A stretch of DNA of 64,000 nucleotides from Stutzerimonas stutzeri. GTDB taxonomy: Bacteria; Pseudomonadota; Gammaproteobacteria; Pseudomonadales; Pseudomonadaceae. The translations under genes and the position numbers were made by a program. Positions 36,113 to 46,615 of the stretch are shown piece after piece. Numbering within the stretch: position 1 is the stretch's first letter; each line of letters opens with the position of its first letter. Under the pieces are notes generated by a model that made no database searches, was not told where the DNA came from, and saw only the letters and a list, made by a program, of their open reading frames with translations. The stretch is from the NCBI RefSeq assembly GCF_000590475.1, contig NZ_CP007441.1, positions 351,581-415,580 on the forward strand, read 5' to 3'.

Positions 36113-37538
36113 TTCCATCGCGTTGCGCCTGAGCGGACTGTTCACGCTCGTGGCCACGGTGATTTTCCTGCTGATCGGCTGGACGCTCTACCAACAGGTG
36201 GACAAGGGGTTGGGGCTGTTGCCCGAGGCGGAGCTGGAGGCTCGCTACAGCGTGCTCGATGCATCCCTGAATCGCTATGGCACGCCTGAACACTGGGCGA
36301 AGATGCGCGACAAGCTCACGCTGCTTGGCGAGGAAGACAGCCGGATTCGGTTCTGGGTGGTCAGCGATGATCCCGCGTTCGAGTTTGGGGCGCCGGACGA
36401 GCGCCTCCGGCGCTTCGCCCAGGGGCCTGAAGGCATGCACGACTTCACGCTGGCCGGCTACGGGTACCCGTTCAAGGTCCTGCTCCGCGAGCTTCCCGCC
36501 AACGCCCCGAGACCCGCGCTGCGCTTCCTGATCGGTATCGACACCGAAGCGTTCTGGCAGACCCAGCGCCATCTGCTTCTGGTGCTGGTCGGCCTGGCAT
36601 TTGCCGGCATCCTGCTGGCCGCCGCCCTGGGCTATTGGGTTGCGCGCATCGGTCTGAAGCCGCTGATCAGGCTATCCGAAGAAGCCTTGAAGCTGACACC
36701 GCCGCGCCTCAGCGGACGGCTTCAGCTGTCCTCGCTGCCGCCGGAACTCGCGCAGTTCGCCACCGCCTTCAACGCGACGCTGGATCGGGTCGAGAAGGCG
36801 TACGAACGGCTTGAATCGTTCAACGCGGATGTCGCGCACGAGCTGCGTTCACCCTTGACCAACCTTATCGGCCAGACGCAGGTCGCGCTGACCCGTGGGC
36901 GTTCGGCGGAGGATTATTTCGAGGTGCTGCAATCGAATCTTGAAGAGCTCGAACGGCTGCGCTCGATCATCATCGATATGCTGTTCCTGGCCAGCGCCGA
37001 TCAGGGCAGCAAAGCCACCGGGCTTACGTCCGTTTCCCTGGCTGATGAAGTCGCCACCACGCTGGAGTATCTGGATTTCATTCTGGATGACGCGCAAGTG
37101 ACGGTGCAGGTCAGTGGCGACGCTCAGGCGCTGATCGACAAGGCCCATATGCGCCGCGCGCTGATCAACCTGATCAATAATGCCGTTCAGCACACCCAAG
37201 CAGGGCAGAGCGTGCAGGTCCGGATCAGGGAAAAGGATCGATGGATCGAAATCGGCGTGGCCAACCCGGGCGAAGCGATTGCCGAAGAGCACCTGTCGCG
37301 CTTGTTCGAGCGGTTCTTCAGGATCGATCCGTCACGCAGCAACAGCGGCGCCAACCATGGGCTGGGGTTGGCGATCGTCAAGGCCATCGCGGTGATGCAC
37401 AGCGGCGATGTATACGTTCGAAGTGCGGAAGGGATCAACACCTTCGGCATGTGCCTGCCCGCGTGTTCGGCGCCTGGGCTGTCTGAACCCCTATCAGCAG
37501 GCGAGCTCGCACGTGCCGGCCTGATAACTCCGTCTTGA
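36102..37538 (+). CDS. Heavy-metal-type sensor histidine kinase
   Basis: A 478-aa kinase. The GTG at 36102, inside the end of the regulator gene, gives an N-terminal membrane segment immediately (LSGLFTLVATVIFLLIGWTLY). A periplasmic domain, a second segment (LLLVLVGLAFAGILLAAALGY) and HAMP follow, then HisKA with H246 in VAHELRSPLTNL and the ATPase domain (NLINNAVQHT; HGLGLAIVKAIAVMH). The architecture is that of CusS/IrlS sensors. It is the last gene of the RND-two-component operon. Confidence 0.92.
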   Translation: MSTDSIALRLSGLFTLVATVIFLLIGWTLYQQVDKGLGLLPEAELEARYSVLDASLNRYGTPEHWAKMRDKLTLLGEEDSRIRFWVVSDDPAFEFGAPDERLRRFAQGPEGMHDFTLAGYGYPFKVLLRELPANAPRPALRFLIGIDTEAFWQTQRHLLLVLVGLAFAGILLAAALGYWVARIGLKPLIRLSEEALKLTPPRLSGRLQLSSLPPELAQFATAFNATLDRVEKAYERLESFNADVAHELRSPLTNLIGQTQVALTRGRSAEDYFEVLQSNLEELERLRSIIIDMLFLASADQGSKATGLTSVSLADEVATTLEYLDFILDDAQVTVQVSGDAQALIDKAHMRRALINLINNAVQHTQAGQSVQVRIREKDRWIEIGVANPGEAIAEEHLSRLFERFFRIDPSRSNSGANHGLGLAIVKAIAVMHSGDVYVRSAEGINTFGMCLPACSAPGLSEPLSAGELARAGLITPS

Positions 37539-37626
37539 GCGTGGCCACTGCGGCCACGCGAACCGCTTTGTGGATGTGTGACTGGTTGGTAACAACCGAT
37601 ACCTGACCCCAAAAAGGAGAGCAAAG

Positions 37627-38517
37627 ATGGCCCGTTTGACCGCAAAAGACTTTTCCCCGCAATTGCTCGAACTGTACGACTACTACGCCCACGGCAAGAT
37701 CAGCCGCCGGGACTTCCTGGACCGCGCGGGTGCTTTTACCGCCCTTTGCGGCCTCTCGGCGACCGGTATTCTGTCCGCCTTGAGCCCGAATTATGCGTTG
37801 GCGCAGCAAGTGGATTTCACCGATCCGGAGATCGTCCCGGAGTACATCACCTACCCGTCGCCCAATGGCCACGGCAGCGTCCGCGGTTATCTGGTCCGCC
37901 CTGCCAACGCCGCGGGGAAACTGCCGGCGGTGGTCGTTGCCCACGAGAACCGCGGTCTCAACCCATACATCGAGGATGTCGCGCGGCGCGTCGCCAAGGC
38001 CGGCTTTATCGCGCTCGCACCGGACGGCCTAAGCTCGGTAGGTGGCTACCCGGGTAATGACGACAAAGGTCGCGAGCTGCAGCAGAAGGTTGATCCGGAG
38101 AAGCTCATGAATGACTTCTTCGCCGCCATCGAATGGCTGATGGCCCACGAACTCACCACTGGCAAAGTCGGCATCACGGGCTTCTGCTACGGCGGCGGTG
38201 TCGCCAATGCCGCCGCCGTGGCCTACCCGGAGCTGGGTGCCGCGGTTCCCTTCTATGGGCGTCAGCCTGATATAGCCGACGTGCCAAAAATCCAGGCACC
38301 GCTGCTGCTTCACTACGGCGAGCTCGACACCCGAATCAACGAAGGCTGGCCGGCTTACGAACAGGCATTAAAGGCCGCCGACAAGACCTACGAGGCGTAC
38401 ATCTACCCCGACGCCAACCATGGCTTCCACAACGACTCGACACCGCGTTATGACGAGGCCGCGGCAGAACTCGCCTGGGACCGCACCATTGCATGGTTCA
38501 ACAAGTATCTGAAGTAG
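37627..38517 (+). CDS. Dienelactone hydrolase family protein, Tat-exported
   Basis: A 296-aa alpha/beta hydrolase with an internal twin-arginine motif (SRRDFLDRAG) ahead of a hydrophobic stretch ending ALAQQ, so it is likely exported to the periplasm. The DLH catalytic triad is visible: Cys in GFCYGGGVA, Asp in YGELDTRIN and His in DANHGFHND. The substrate is unknown. Homologues are annotated YghX or carboxymethylenebutenolidase-like. A good AAGGAGAG ribosome site precedes the ATG. It is monocistronic. Confidence 0.88.
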   Translation: MARLTAKDFSPQLLELYDYYAHGKISRRDFLDRAGAFTALCGLSATGILSALSPNYALAQQVDFTDPEIVPEYITYPSPNGHGSVRGYLVRPANAAGKLPAVVVAHENRGLNPYIEDVARRVAKAGFIALAPDGLSSVGGYPGNDDKGRELQQKVDPEKLMNDFFAAIEWLMAHELTTGKVGITGFCYGGGVANAAAVAYPELGAAVPFYGRQPDIADVPKIQAPLLLHYGELDTRINEGWPAYEQALKAADKTYEAYIYPDANHGFHNDSTPRYDEAAAELAWDRTIAWFNKYLK

Positions 38518-38661
38518 CGGGCAGGACTCCTGCCACATCAAAACACCCAGCAGGCCGGTCATGGGCTTAACCATCGAGCCGGCCGCTCACAAAACGCAGT
38601 GCGCGTCGCGCTTAGAGTCAGAGGCTGCGCTCCAGGTCTGATGTGACAATCGTTGACCGGC

Positions 38662-39567
38662 CTACGCCTGCTGCGCCATCCAGCTACGCGCTTCGTCCAG
38701 CAGCCAGTCGCGAAAGGCGTTCATTGCGGCGGACTCGACCCGTCTTTCGGGAATCATCAGCTGATAGGCCTGATCTTCGCGGCGGTAGGCATGGGCGTGG
38801 GCGATGACGAGGCGGCCTTCGGCAAGCTCGCGCTGGATCAGGAAGGGTGGAATCAGCGCCACGCCCATTTGATGCTCGGCGGCTTGGGCCAACATCGAGA
38901 ACAGCTCCAGGCGCGGGCCGGTCATGTCGCGCGTCACTTTCATCCCCAACGAGTCGAACCACTGTCGCCAGGCGTAGGGGCGGGTGGTCTGCTGCAGCAA
39001 CGGCATCTCCGCAATGGTCTGCGCCTCAAGCTGACCCGCGCCGTTGAGCAATCCAGGGCTGCAGACCGGAAGAGAATCCTCGGGCATCAGGTAATGCGCC
39101 ACGGTGCCGGACCATTCGCCGTCGCCGAAGTAGATCGCCGCATCGAAGTCGGTGTCAGCGAAGAGGAATGGTCGAGTCCGGTTAGTCAGGTTGACCGTGA
39201 TTTCCGGATGCAGCGCCTGGAACTGCTGCAAGCGGGGCAGTAGCCATTGAGTGCCGAACGTCGGCACCAGCGCCAGTTCGATGGTTTGCGCACCCTGCTG
39301 GCCCATCACAGACAGGGTGTCGCGCTCGACCGCGTCCAGCTGCGTGGCGACTCGTCGTGCATAGGACTGGCCGGCTTCGGTCAGCTTCACACCGCGACGT
39401 GAGCGGCGAAACAGCTCCAGCCCCAGAAATTCTTCCAGCCCGCCGATCTGGCGGCAGATTGCACTTTGTGTCAGCGCCAGCTCTTCGGCGGCCCGGGTAA
39501 AGCTCTGGTGACGTGCCGCCGCTTCGAAGGCGATGAGTGCGGCGGTGCTGGGGATCTTGCGGCGCAT
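38662..39567 (-). CDS. gcdR: LysR-family regulator of the glutarate genes (GcdR-like)
   Basis: A 301-aa LysR protein of the GcvA type. The N-terminal helix-turn-helix begins RRKIPSTAALIAFEAAARHQSFTRAA in pattern and has TQSAICRQIGGLEEFLG; a periplasmic-binding-like effector domain follows. It is divergent from gcdH across 183 bp, the arrangement of the Pseudomonas glutaryl-CoA dehydrogenase regulator. The name rests mainly on this context. It probably activates gcdH and the CoA-transferase in response to glutarate or glutaryl-CoA. Confidence 0.85.
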   Translation of the reverse strand: MRRKIPSTAALIAFEAAARHQSFTRAAEELALTQSAICRQIGGLEEFLGLELFRRSRRGVKLTEAGQSYARRVATQLDAVERDTLSVMGQQGAQTIELALVPTFGTQWLLPRLQQFQALHPEITVNLTNRTRPFLFADTDFDAAIYFGDGEWSGTVAHYLMPEDSLPVCSPGLLNGAGQLEAQTIAEMPLLQQTTRPYAWRQWFDSLGMKVTRDMTGPRLELFSMLAQAAEHQMGVALIPPFLIQRELAEGRLVIAHAHAYRREDQAYQLMIPERRVESAAMNAFRDWLLDEARSWMAQQA

Positions 39568-39621
39568 TATGCGACTGCCTCACTAAACGTCATGTAATTA
39601 CTGCGTCAAGCATACGCGGTA

Positions 39622-39636
39622 GTGCGCAAAACGCAC
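39622..39636. promoter_or_regulatory. Candidate LysR box between gcdR and gcdH
   Basis: GTGCG-CAAAA-CGCAC is a perfect 5-5-5 palindrome containing T-N11-A, the core LysR consensus. It is 55 bp upstream of gcdR and 115 bp upstream of gcdH. Confidence 0.5.
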
Positions 39637-39750
39637 AGATAGTTGCGGATTACTCGTTTGCGCGACCTGCGCGCAGCTTCTAGGATCAATCCATCGAATG
39701 TTACGTCGGGCCGCGAGCCCGGTTCACCGTCTGCGACAAGAGGACTCCCC

Positions 39751-40932
39751 ATGGCCGGCAAAGCAAGCTTCAACTGGATCGACCCGCTGCTGCTCGATCA
39801 GCAACTCACCGATGAAGAGCGCATGGTGCGCGACAGTGCGCAGCAGTTCGCGGACGACAAGCTGGCACCACGTGTGCTCGAAGCCTTCCGCCATGAACGC
39901 ACCGACGCGGCGATCTTCCGTGAGATGGGTGACACCGGCCTGCTCGGCGCGACCATTCCCGAAGCTTACGGCGGCAGCGGTCTGAACTACGTCTGCTACG
40001 GCCTGATCGCCCGTGAGGTCGAGCGCATCGACTCCGGCTACCGTTCGATGATGAGCGTGCAGTCCTCGTTGGTGATGGTGCCGATCAACGAATTCGGCAA
40101 TGAAGAAACCAAGCAGAAGTACCTGCCCAAACTGGCCAGCGGCGAATATATCGGCTGCTTCGGTTTGACCGAACCGAACCACGGTTCCGACCCGGGCTCC
40201 ATGGTTACGCGGGCGAAGAAGGTCGACGGCGGCTATCGCCTGTCCGGCGCCAAGATGTGGATCACCAACAGCCCGATCGCCGACGTCTTCGTGGTCTGGG
40301 CCAAGGATGACGAGGGCGCCATCCGCGGCTTCGTGCTGGAAAAAGGCTGGGAAGGACTGAGCGCTCCGGCGATCCACGGCAAGGTCGGCCTGCGCGCCTC
40401 GATCACCGGCGAGATCGTCATGGACAATGTGTTCTGCCCGGAAGAGAACGCCTTCCCGGACGTGCGCGGTCTGCGCGGCCCCTTCACCTGCCTGGATTCG
40501 GCCCGTTACGGCATCAGCTGGGGCGCGCTGGGTGCCGCCGAGTTCTGCTGGCACACCGCGCGTCAGTACACCCTGGACCGCCAGCAGTTTGGCCGCCCGC
40601 TTGCTGCCAATCAGCTGATCCAGAAGAAGCTGGCCGACATGCAGACCGAGATCACTCTGGCACTGCAAGGCTGCCTGCGCCTCGGCCGGATGAAGGACGA
40701 AGGCACCGCGGCGGTGGAAATCACCTCGATCATGAAGCGCAACAGCTGTGGCAAGGCGCTGGACGTGGCACGGCTGGCTCGCGACATGCTTGGCGGTAAC
40801 GGCATCAGCGACGAGTTCGGTGTGGCCCGGCATCTGGTCAACCTCGAGGTGGTCAATACCTACGAGGGCACCCACGATGTGCATGCGCTGATCCTTGGCC
40901 GCGCGCAGACGGGTATCCAGGCGTTTTTCTAA
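39751..40932 (+). CDS. gcdH: Glutaryl-CoA dehydrogenase
   Basis: A 393-aa acyl-CoA dehydrogenase family flavoenzyme that oxidatively decarboxylates glutaryl-CoA to crotonyl-CoA in lysine, tryptophan and glutarate breakdown. It has FAD/substrate motifs FGLTEPNHGSDPGSM and KMWITNSP, the catalytic Glu at about residue 372 in VNTYEGTHD, and a typical C-terminus. The ATG at 39751 follows an AGAGGAC ribosome site and gives the usual length. The CoA-transferase downstream supplies its substrate. Confidence 0.96.
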   Translation: MAGKASFNWIDPLLLDQQLTDEERMVRDSAQQFADDKLAPRVLEAFRHERTDAAIFREMGDTGLLGATIPEAYGGSGLNYVCYGLIAREVERIDSGYRSMMSVQSSLVMVPINEFGNEETKQKYLPKLASGEYIGCFGLTEPNHGSDPGSMVTRAKKVDGGYRLSGAKMWITNSPIADVFVVWAKDDEGAIRGFVLEKGWEGLSAPAIHGKVGLRASITGEIVMDNVFCPEENAFPDVRGLRGPFTCLDSARYGISWGALGAAEFCWHTARQYTLDRQQFGRPLAANQLIQKKLADMQTEITLALQGCLRLGRMKDEGTAAVEITSIMKRNSCGKALDVARLARDMLGGNGISDEFGVARHLVNLEVVNTYEGTHDVHALILGRAQTGIQAFF

Positions 40933-40940
40933 GCCTGCCC

Positions 40941-41031
40941 GTAGGGTGGATGACGCTCTTTTCATCCACCTTCCGCTCCGCCGATAGCCCCAACTCCGAT
41001 TGGTGGATGGGTGAAGCGTCATCCACCCTAC
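40941..41031. repeat. Intergenic inverted-repeat element with nested arms
   Basis: Outer 17-bp arms GTAGGGTGGATGACGCT (40941-40957) and its exact complement (41015-41031) enclose a second pair, TCATCCACC (40962-40970) and GGTGGATG. The 91-bp unit can fold into a long cruciform. It resembles short dispersed intergenic repeats common in this genus. Confidence 0.7.
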
Positions 41032-41047
41032 GTAGTCGACCGGTCTG

Positions 41048-41073
41048 GTAGGAGCGAGCAAGCTCGCTCCTAC
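41048..41073. repeat. REP palindrome
   Basis: Perfect 12-bp arms GTAGGAGCGAGC / GCTCGCTCCTAC around AA. This is the typical Pseudomonas REP sequence. It lies between gcdH and the CoA-transferase and may act on mRNA stability or termination. Confidence 0.8.
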
Positions 41074-41163
41074 ATGAAACCCAACGCCTGAAGGCGGTAA
41101 CCCGTGTTTGGGTTTGCCGCTTTAGAGCTTCGTCCATCTCAACCGCCTTACCGAGAAATATCC

Positions 41164-42387
41164 ATGCCTGGTGCCTTGTCCCATATCCGCGTCCTCGACC
41201 TCTCGCGCGTGCTCGCCGGTCCTTGGGCCGGGCAGATTCTGGGTGATCTTGGTGCCGAGGTGATCAAGGTCGAGCGCCCGCGCACGGGCGACGACACTCG
41301 TCATTGGGGCCCGCCGTACCTGAAAGACCAGCAGGGCGAGAACACCTCGGAGGCGGCCTATTACCTGTCGGCCAACCGTAACAAGCAGTCGCTGACGCTG
41401 GACTTCACCCAGCCCGAAGGCCAGCGGATCATTCGCGATCTGGTCGCCAACTGCGATGTGCTGCTTGAGAACTTCAAGGTCGGTGGTTTGGCCGCCTACG
41501 GTCTGGACTATGAAAGCCTCAAGGCAATCAATCCGAAGCTGATCTATTGCTCGATCACCGGCTTCGGCAGTGATGGCCCTTATGCCAATCGCGCCGGTTA
41601 CGACTTTATGATCCAGGGCCTCGGCGGTTTGATGAGCCTGACCGGCCGCGCAGAGGACGAGGAAGGCGCCGGGCCGGTGAAGGCTGGCGTGGCGCTGACC
41701 GATATCCTGACCGGGCTCTATGCCACTGTCGGTGTACTGGCGGCACTCAACAGTCGCGAGCAAAGTGGCGTCGGGCAGCATGTCGAACTGGCGCTGCTGG
41801 ATGTGCAGGTCGCCTGCCTGGCCAACCAGGCGATGAACTACCTGACCACCGGCGTAGCGCCCAAGCGCATGGGCAACGCGCACCCGAACATCGTGCCTTA
41901 TCAGGATTTCCCCACCGCCGATGGCGACATCATCCTCACCATCGGCAACGATGGACAGTTCCGCAAGTTCGCCGAAGTCGCCGGACATCCGGAGTGGGCG
42001 ACCGATGACCGTTTCGCCAGCAACAAGGCGCGCGTGGCCCATCGCAAGGAGCTGGTGCCGCTGATCCGCCAAGTCACGGTATTTCGCACCACCGCCGAAT
42101 GGGTCACGCTGCTGGAGCAGGCCAGCGTGCCCTGCGGGCCGATCAACGACCTGGCGCAGGTGTTCGCCGACTCTCACGTGCAGGCGCGCGGATTGCGCCT
42201 GGACATGCCGCATCCGTTGGCGGGCAGCGTGCCGCAGGTGGCCAGCCCGATCCGTCTTTCCGATACTCCGGTGGAATACCGCAGGGCACCTCCGGTACTT
42301 GGCGAGCACAGCGAAACCGTTCTGCAGGGGCTGCTTGGCCTGAGCTTCGACAAGATCCTTTCCCTGCGGCAGTCCGGGGTGATCTGA
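41164..42387 (+). CDS. CaiB/BaiF family CoA-transferase (probable glutarate CoA-transferase)
   Basis: A 407-aa class III CoA-transferase. It begins LSHIRVLDLSRVLAGPWAGQ, and the likely catalytic Asp is at about residue 147 in GYDFMIQGLGGLMSLTG. The ATG at 41164 begins family sequence directly; the upstream open frame is unrelated. Position after gcdH and gcdR suggests it activates glutarate with succinyl-CoA, as in the human SUGCT route. This is inferred from context. The two repeats upstream may separate its transcript from gcdH. Confidence 0.88.
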   Translation: MPGALSHIRVLDLSRVLAGPWAGQILGDLGAEVIKVERPRTGDDTRHWGPPYLKDQQGENTSEAAYYLSANRNKQSLTLDFTQPEGQRIIRDLVANCDVLLENFKVGGLAAYGLDYESLKAINPKLIYCSITGFGSDGPYANRAGYDFMIQGLGGLMSLTGRAEDEEGAGPVKAGVALTDILTGLYATVGVLAALNSREQSGVGQHVELALLDVQVACLANQAMNYLTTGVAPKRMGNAHPNIVPYQDFPTADGDIILTIGNDGQFRKFAEVAGHPEWATDDRFASNKARVAHRKELVPLIRQVTVFRTTAEWVTLLEQASVPCGPINDLAQVFADSHVQARGLRLDMPHPLAGSVPQVASPIRLSDTPVEYRRAPPVLGEHSETVLQGLLGLSFDKILSLRQSGVI

Positions 42388-42486
42388 CGACCCGAAGCCC
42401 GAGGCCTGACTTGGGCTGGCTGAACTCTCTCGCCGTCAGGCCATCCTTATTGCTGTACCCTGGTTTTTTGGATGGACGAGCGAATC

Positions 42487-43095
42487 ATGCAGACGCAGCG
42501 TTTACGTACTACCTGGCAACTCATGGTTGTCCTGTTCATGTCCTGGCTGCTGGCCGGTTGCGGCATCAACAACATTCCTCAATACGACGAGCAGGTGAAA
42601 GCGGCCTGGTCGCAGGTGGAAAATCAGTACCAGCGTCGCGCCGATCTTATTCCCAACCTGGTCGAGACGGTCAAAGGCTATGCCCGCCAGGAGCAGGACA
42701 CCCTTACTGCAGTCACCGAGGCGCGTTCCAAGGCCACCTCGATCCAGATCAGCGCAGACGACCTCGACGATCCGCAGAAGCTGCAGCAATTCCAGCAGGC
42801 GCAAAATCAGCTGACCGGTGCGCTGAGCCGACTGATGGCGGTTTCCGAGCGCTACCCGGATCTCAAGTCCAACCAGAACTTCCTGGCCTTGCAATCGCAG
42901 CTCGAAGGCACCGAAAACCGTATCTCCGTGGCGCGCCGGGATTTCATTGCGGCGGTTGAGCGCTACAACACCGAAATTCGCACCTTCCCCGGGCGTATCT
43001 GGCACACGCTGATGTACAGCGACATGCCGATCCGCGAGAACTTCGAGGCGACGGCCGAGAACGCCGATCAGGCGCCGAAAGTGCAGTTTCAATGA
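42487..43095 (+). CDS. LemA family lipoprotein
   Basis: 202 aa. A lipoprotein signal peptide with lipobox LLAGC is followed by the long LemA coiled-coil region (QVENQYQRRADLIPNLVETVKGYA; KSNQNFLALQSQLEGTENRI; FPGRIWHTLM-type end). The ATG at 42487 has GGACGAG upstream; the longer frame is unlikely. It overlaps the next gene by 4 bp. LemA and TPM-domain proteins are commonly encoded together; their function is unknown. Confidence 0.9.
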   Translation: MQTQRLRTTWQLMVVLFMSWLLAGCGINNIPQYDEQVKAAWSQVENQYQRRADLIPNLVETVKGYARQEQDTLTAVTEARSKATSIQISADDLDDPQKLQQFQQAQNQLTGALSRLMAVSERYPDLKSNQNFLALQSQLEGTENRISVARRDFIAAVERYNTEIRTFPGRIWHTLMYSDMPIRENFEATAENADQAPKVQFQ

Positions 43096-43925
43096 TACGA
43101 ACGCTACCCCTGTTTCTAGCACTGCTGTTTTGGGCCGGCAGCCTGCTGGCCCAGACGTTCGAAGTGCCCGCATTGACAGGCCGGGTGGTGGATCAGGCCG
43201 AATTGCTTGATACCCAGACCGAGGCGAGGCTGACCGGCATGCTTGCCGCCCATGAGCAGGCCTCCGGTGAGCAAGTGGTGGTGGTCACGCTGCCCGATCT
43301 GCAAGGTCGCAGTATCGAGGAGGTTGGCCTCCAGCTGGGACGCGAATGGGGAATCGGTCAGAAGGAAGAGGACAGCGGCGCATTGCTGATCATCGCCCGC
43401 GATGGTCGGAAGATTCGCATCGAGGTAGGTTATGGGCTCGAGGGACGTCTGACCGACGCGCAGTCCTCGGTGATTATCAGCAGCATCATTGCCCCCGCGT
43501 TCCAACAGGGCGATTTCGCTCGCGGCATCACTGATGGCACTGCCGCGATCATTCGCGTGCTGGGTGGCGATCCGCTGCAAACAGCGGGCATGCAGCCGGC
43601 CATGCCCATGGGCGGGCAGGAGCCAGGCGGGCTCGGCATTCTCGGCTTCTTCCTAATGCTGGTCGCGATCTTCGTGATCGGCGGTGGCCGTGGCGGGCGC
43701 GGCGGTGGTCGTGGCGCCGGACGCGCGTTGCTGGTGGTTTCGGCGGCGGCGGTGGCGGTTTCGGCGGCGGGGGTGCTTCCGGTGGCTGGTGATCCGACGG
43801 ACCGCGCGGCGAACCCCAGCGACTCACGGACGGGATCGCATGGCGGGCTGGCATCCAGCCACCGAGTCCTCGAGCCAATCAGCGCAGCACAACGAGAATC
43901 TTCATCGGTGATGAACAGACAATGA
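43092..43925 (+). CDS. TPM domain (YgcG-like) protein, C-terminus frameshifted
   Basis: A signal peptide is followed by an intact TPM domain (VPALTGRVVDQAELLD; VVVVTLPDLQGRSIEEVG; GYGLEGRLTDAQSSVII) and one membrane segment (ILGFFLMLVAIFVIGGGRG). Family members end in a Gly/Phe-rich tail terminating SGGW. Here that tail (GGFGGGGGGFGGGGASGGW then TGA at 43790-43792) exists in another frame, so an indel near 43725-43735 has moved the reading frame into an unrelated 60-codon tail ending at 43925. That altered stop overlaps the next gene's ATG by 4 bp. A sequencing error in this GC-rich repeat is possible. The TPM domain itself should still fold. Confidence 0.8.
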   Translation: MIRTLPLFLALLFWAGSLLAQTFEVPALTGRVVDQAELLDTQTEARLTGMLAAHEQASGEQVVVVTLPDLQGRSIEEVGLQLGREWGIGQKEEDSGALLIIARDGRKIRIEVGYGLEGRLTDAQSSVIISSIIAPAFQQGDFARGITDGTAAIIRVLGGDPLQTAGMQPAMPMGGQEPGGLGILGFFLMLVAIFVIGGGRGGRGGGRGAGRALLVVSAAAVAVSAAGVLPVAGDPTDRAANPSDSRTGSHGGLASSHRVLEPISAAQRESSSVMNRQ

Positions 43926-44539
43926 CCCTACTGACCGAAAGCGAACTGCAACAGGTCGCCGAGGCGATCGACCGCATCGAGCGTGACACCGACGCCGAAC
44001 TGGTGACGGTGCTGGCGGCCCAGGCCGACGACTACCATTACATCCCGTTGCTCTGGGCCAGCCTGCTGGCGCTGTTGCTGCCGGGTGCGCTGCTGTTCTT
44101 CACTGGATGGCTGGCGGGCTGGCAACTGCTGCTGGTGCAATGGCTGACCTTTATCGTGCTGGCGGTGATCTTTCGCATTCCCAGCCTGACCAGTCGGTTG
44201 ATTCCTCGCTCGGTCCGCCATTGGCGGGCCTGCAATCTGGCGCGGCGGCAGTTCATCGAACTGAATCTGCACCACACCGCTGCGGGTACCGGGATGCTGA
44301 TCTTCGTCTGCGAAGCCGAGCGTTATGTGGAAATTCTGGTGGATCGGGGCATTTCCAGTCGCATCGATAACGGCGCCTGGGAGTCGATCGTCGCGGACTT
44401 TACCGCGAAGGTCCGCAACGGACAGGTACTCCAAGGGTTCCTGGGTTGCATCGAGGCCTGCGGCTCGCTGCTCAAACAGCACGTTCCTGCTACGCACGAG
44501 CGCAACGAGCTACCGAATCATCTGGTGGTGCTGTCCTGA
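43922..44539 (+). CDS. TPM domain membrane protein
   Basis: 205 aa. An N-terminal TPM-like start (ESELQQVAEAIDRIERDTDAELVTVLA) is split by two membrane segments (LLWASLLALLLPGALLFFTG; LLLVQWLTFIVLAVIF) and resumes with GTGMLIFVCEAERYVEILVDRGI. This is the usual partner of the YgcG-like gene in LemA-TPM clusters. The role is unknown; it probably acts in envelope quality control. It is the last gene of the cluster. Confidence 0.8.
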   Translation: MTLLTESELQQVAEAIDRIERDTDAELVTVLAAQADDYHYIPLLWASLLALLLPGALLFFTGWLAGWQLLLVQWLTFIVLAVIFRIPSLTSRLIPRSVRHWRACNLARRQFIELNLHHTAAGTGMLIFVCEAERYVEILVDRGISSRIDNGAWESIVADFTAKVRNGQVLQGFLGCIEACGSLLKQHVPATHERNELPNHLVVLS

Positions 44540-44592
44540 GCCAGCCCCGCGATTTGCGTGTCGGCATGACTGTCTGTCGATCCGCCTGAACG

Positions 44593-44626
44593 GTAGAAGC
44601 GATGCGTGTGATCGCATCGCTTCTAC
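44593..44626. terminator. Bidirectional hairpin between convergent genes
   Basis: Perfect 14-bp arms GTAGAAGCGATGCG / CGCATCGCTTCTAC with a 6-nt loop. There is no T tail. It sits between the convergent TPM and FtsH-like genes and is either a shared terminator or a REP-like element. Confidence 0.6.
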
Positions 44627-44647
44627 CAACGCCGCTAAGCCGCTGAT

Positions 44648-46615
<1,968 letters not shown>

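Noticed and set aside
39724..41061. 445-aa minus-strand open frame
   Set aside because: Antisense to gcdH and spanning the repeat element, so it is not a gene.
41122..42309. 395-aa minus-strand open frame
   Set aside because: Antisense to the CoA-transferase and without recognisable domains.
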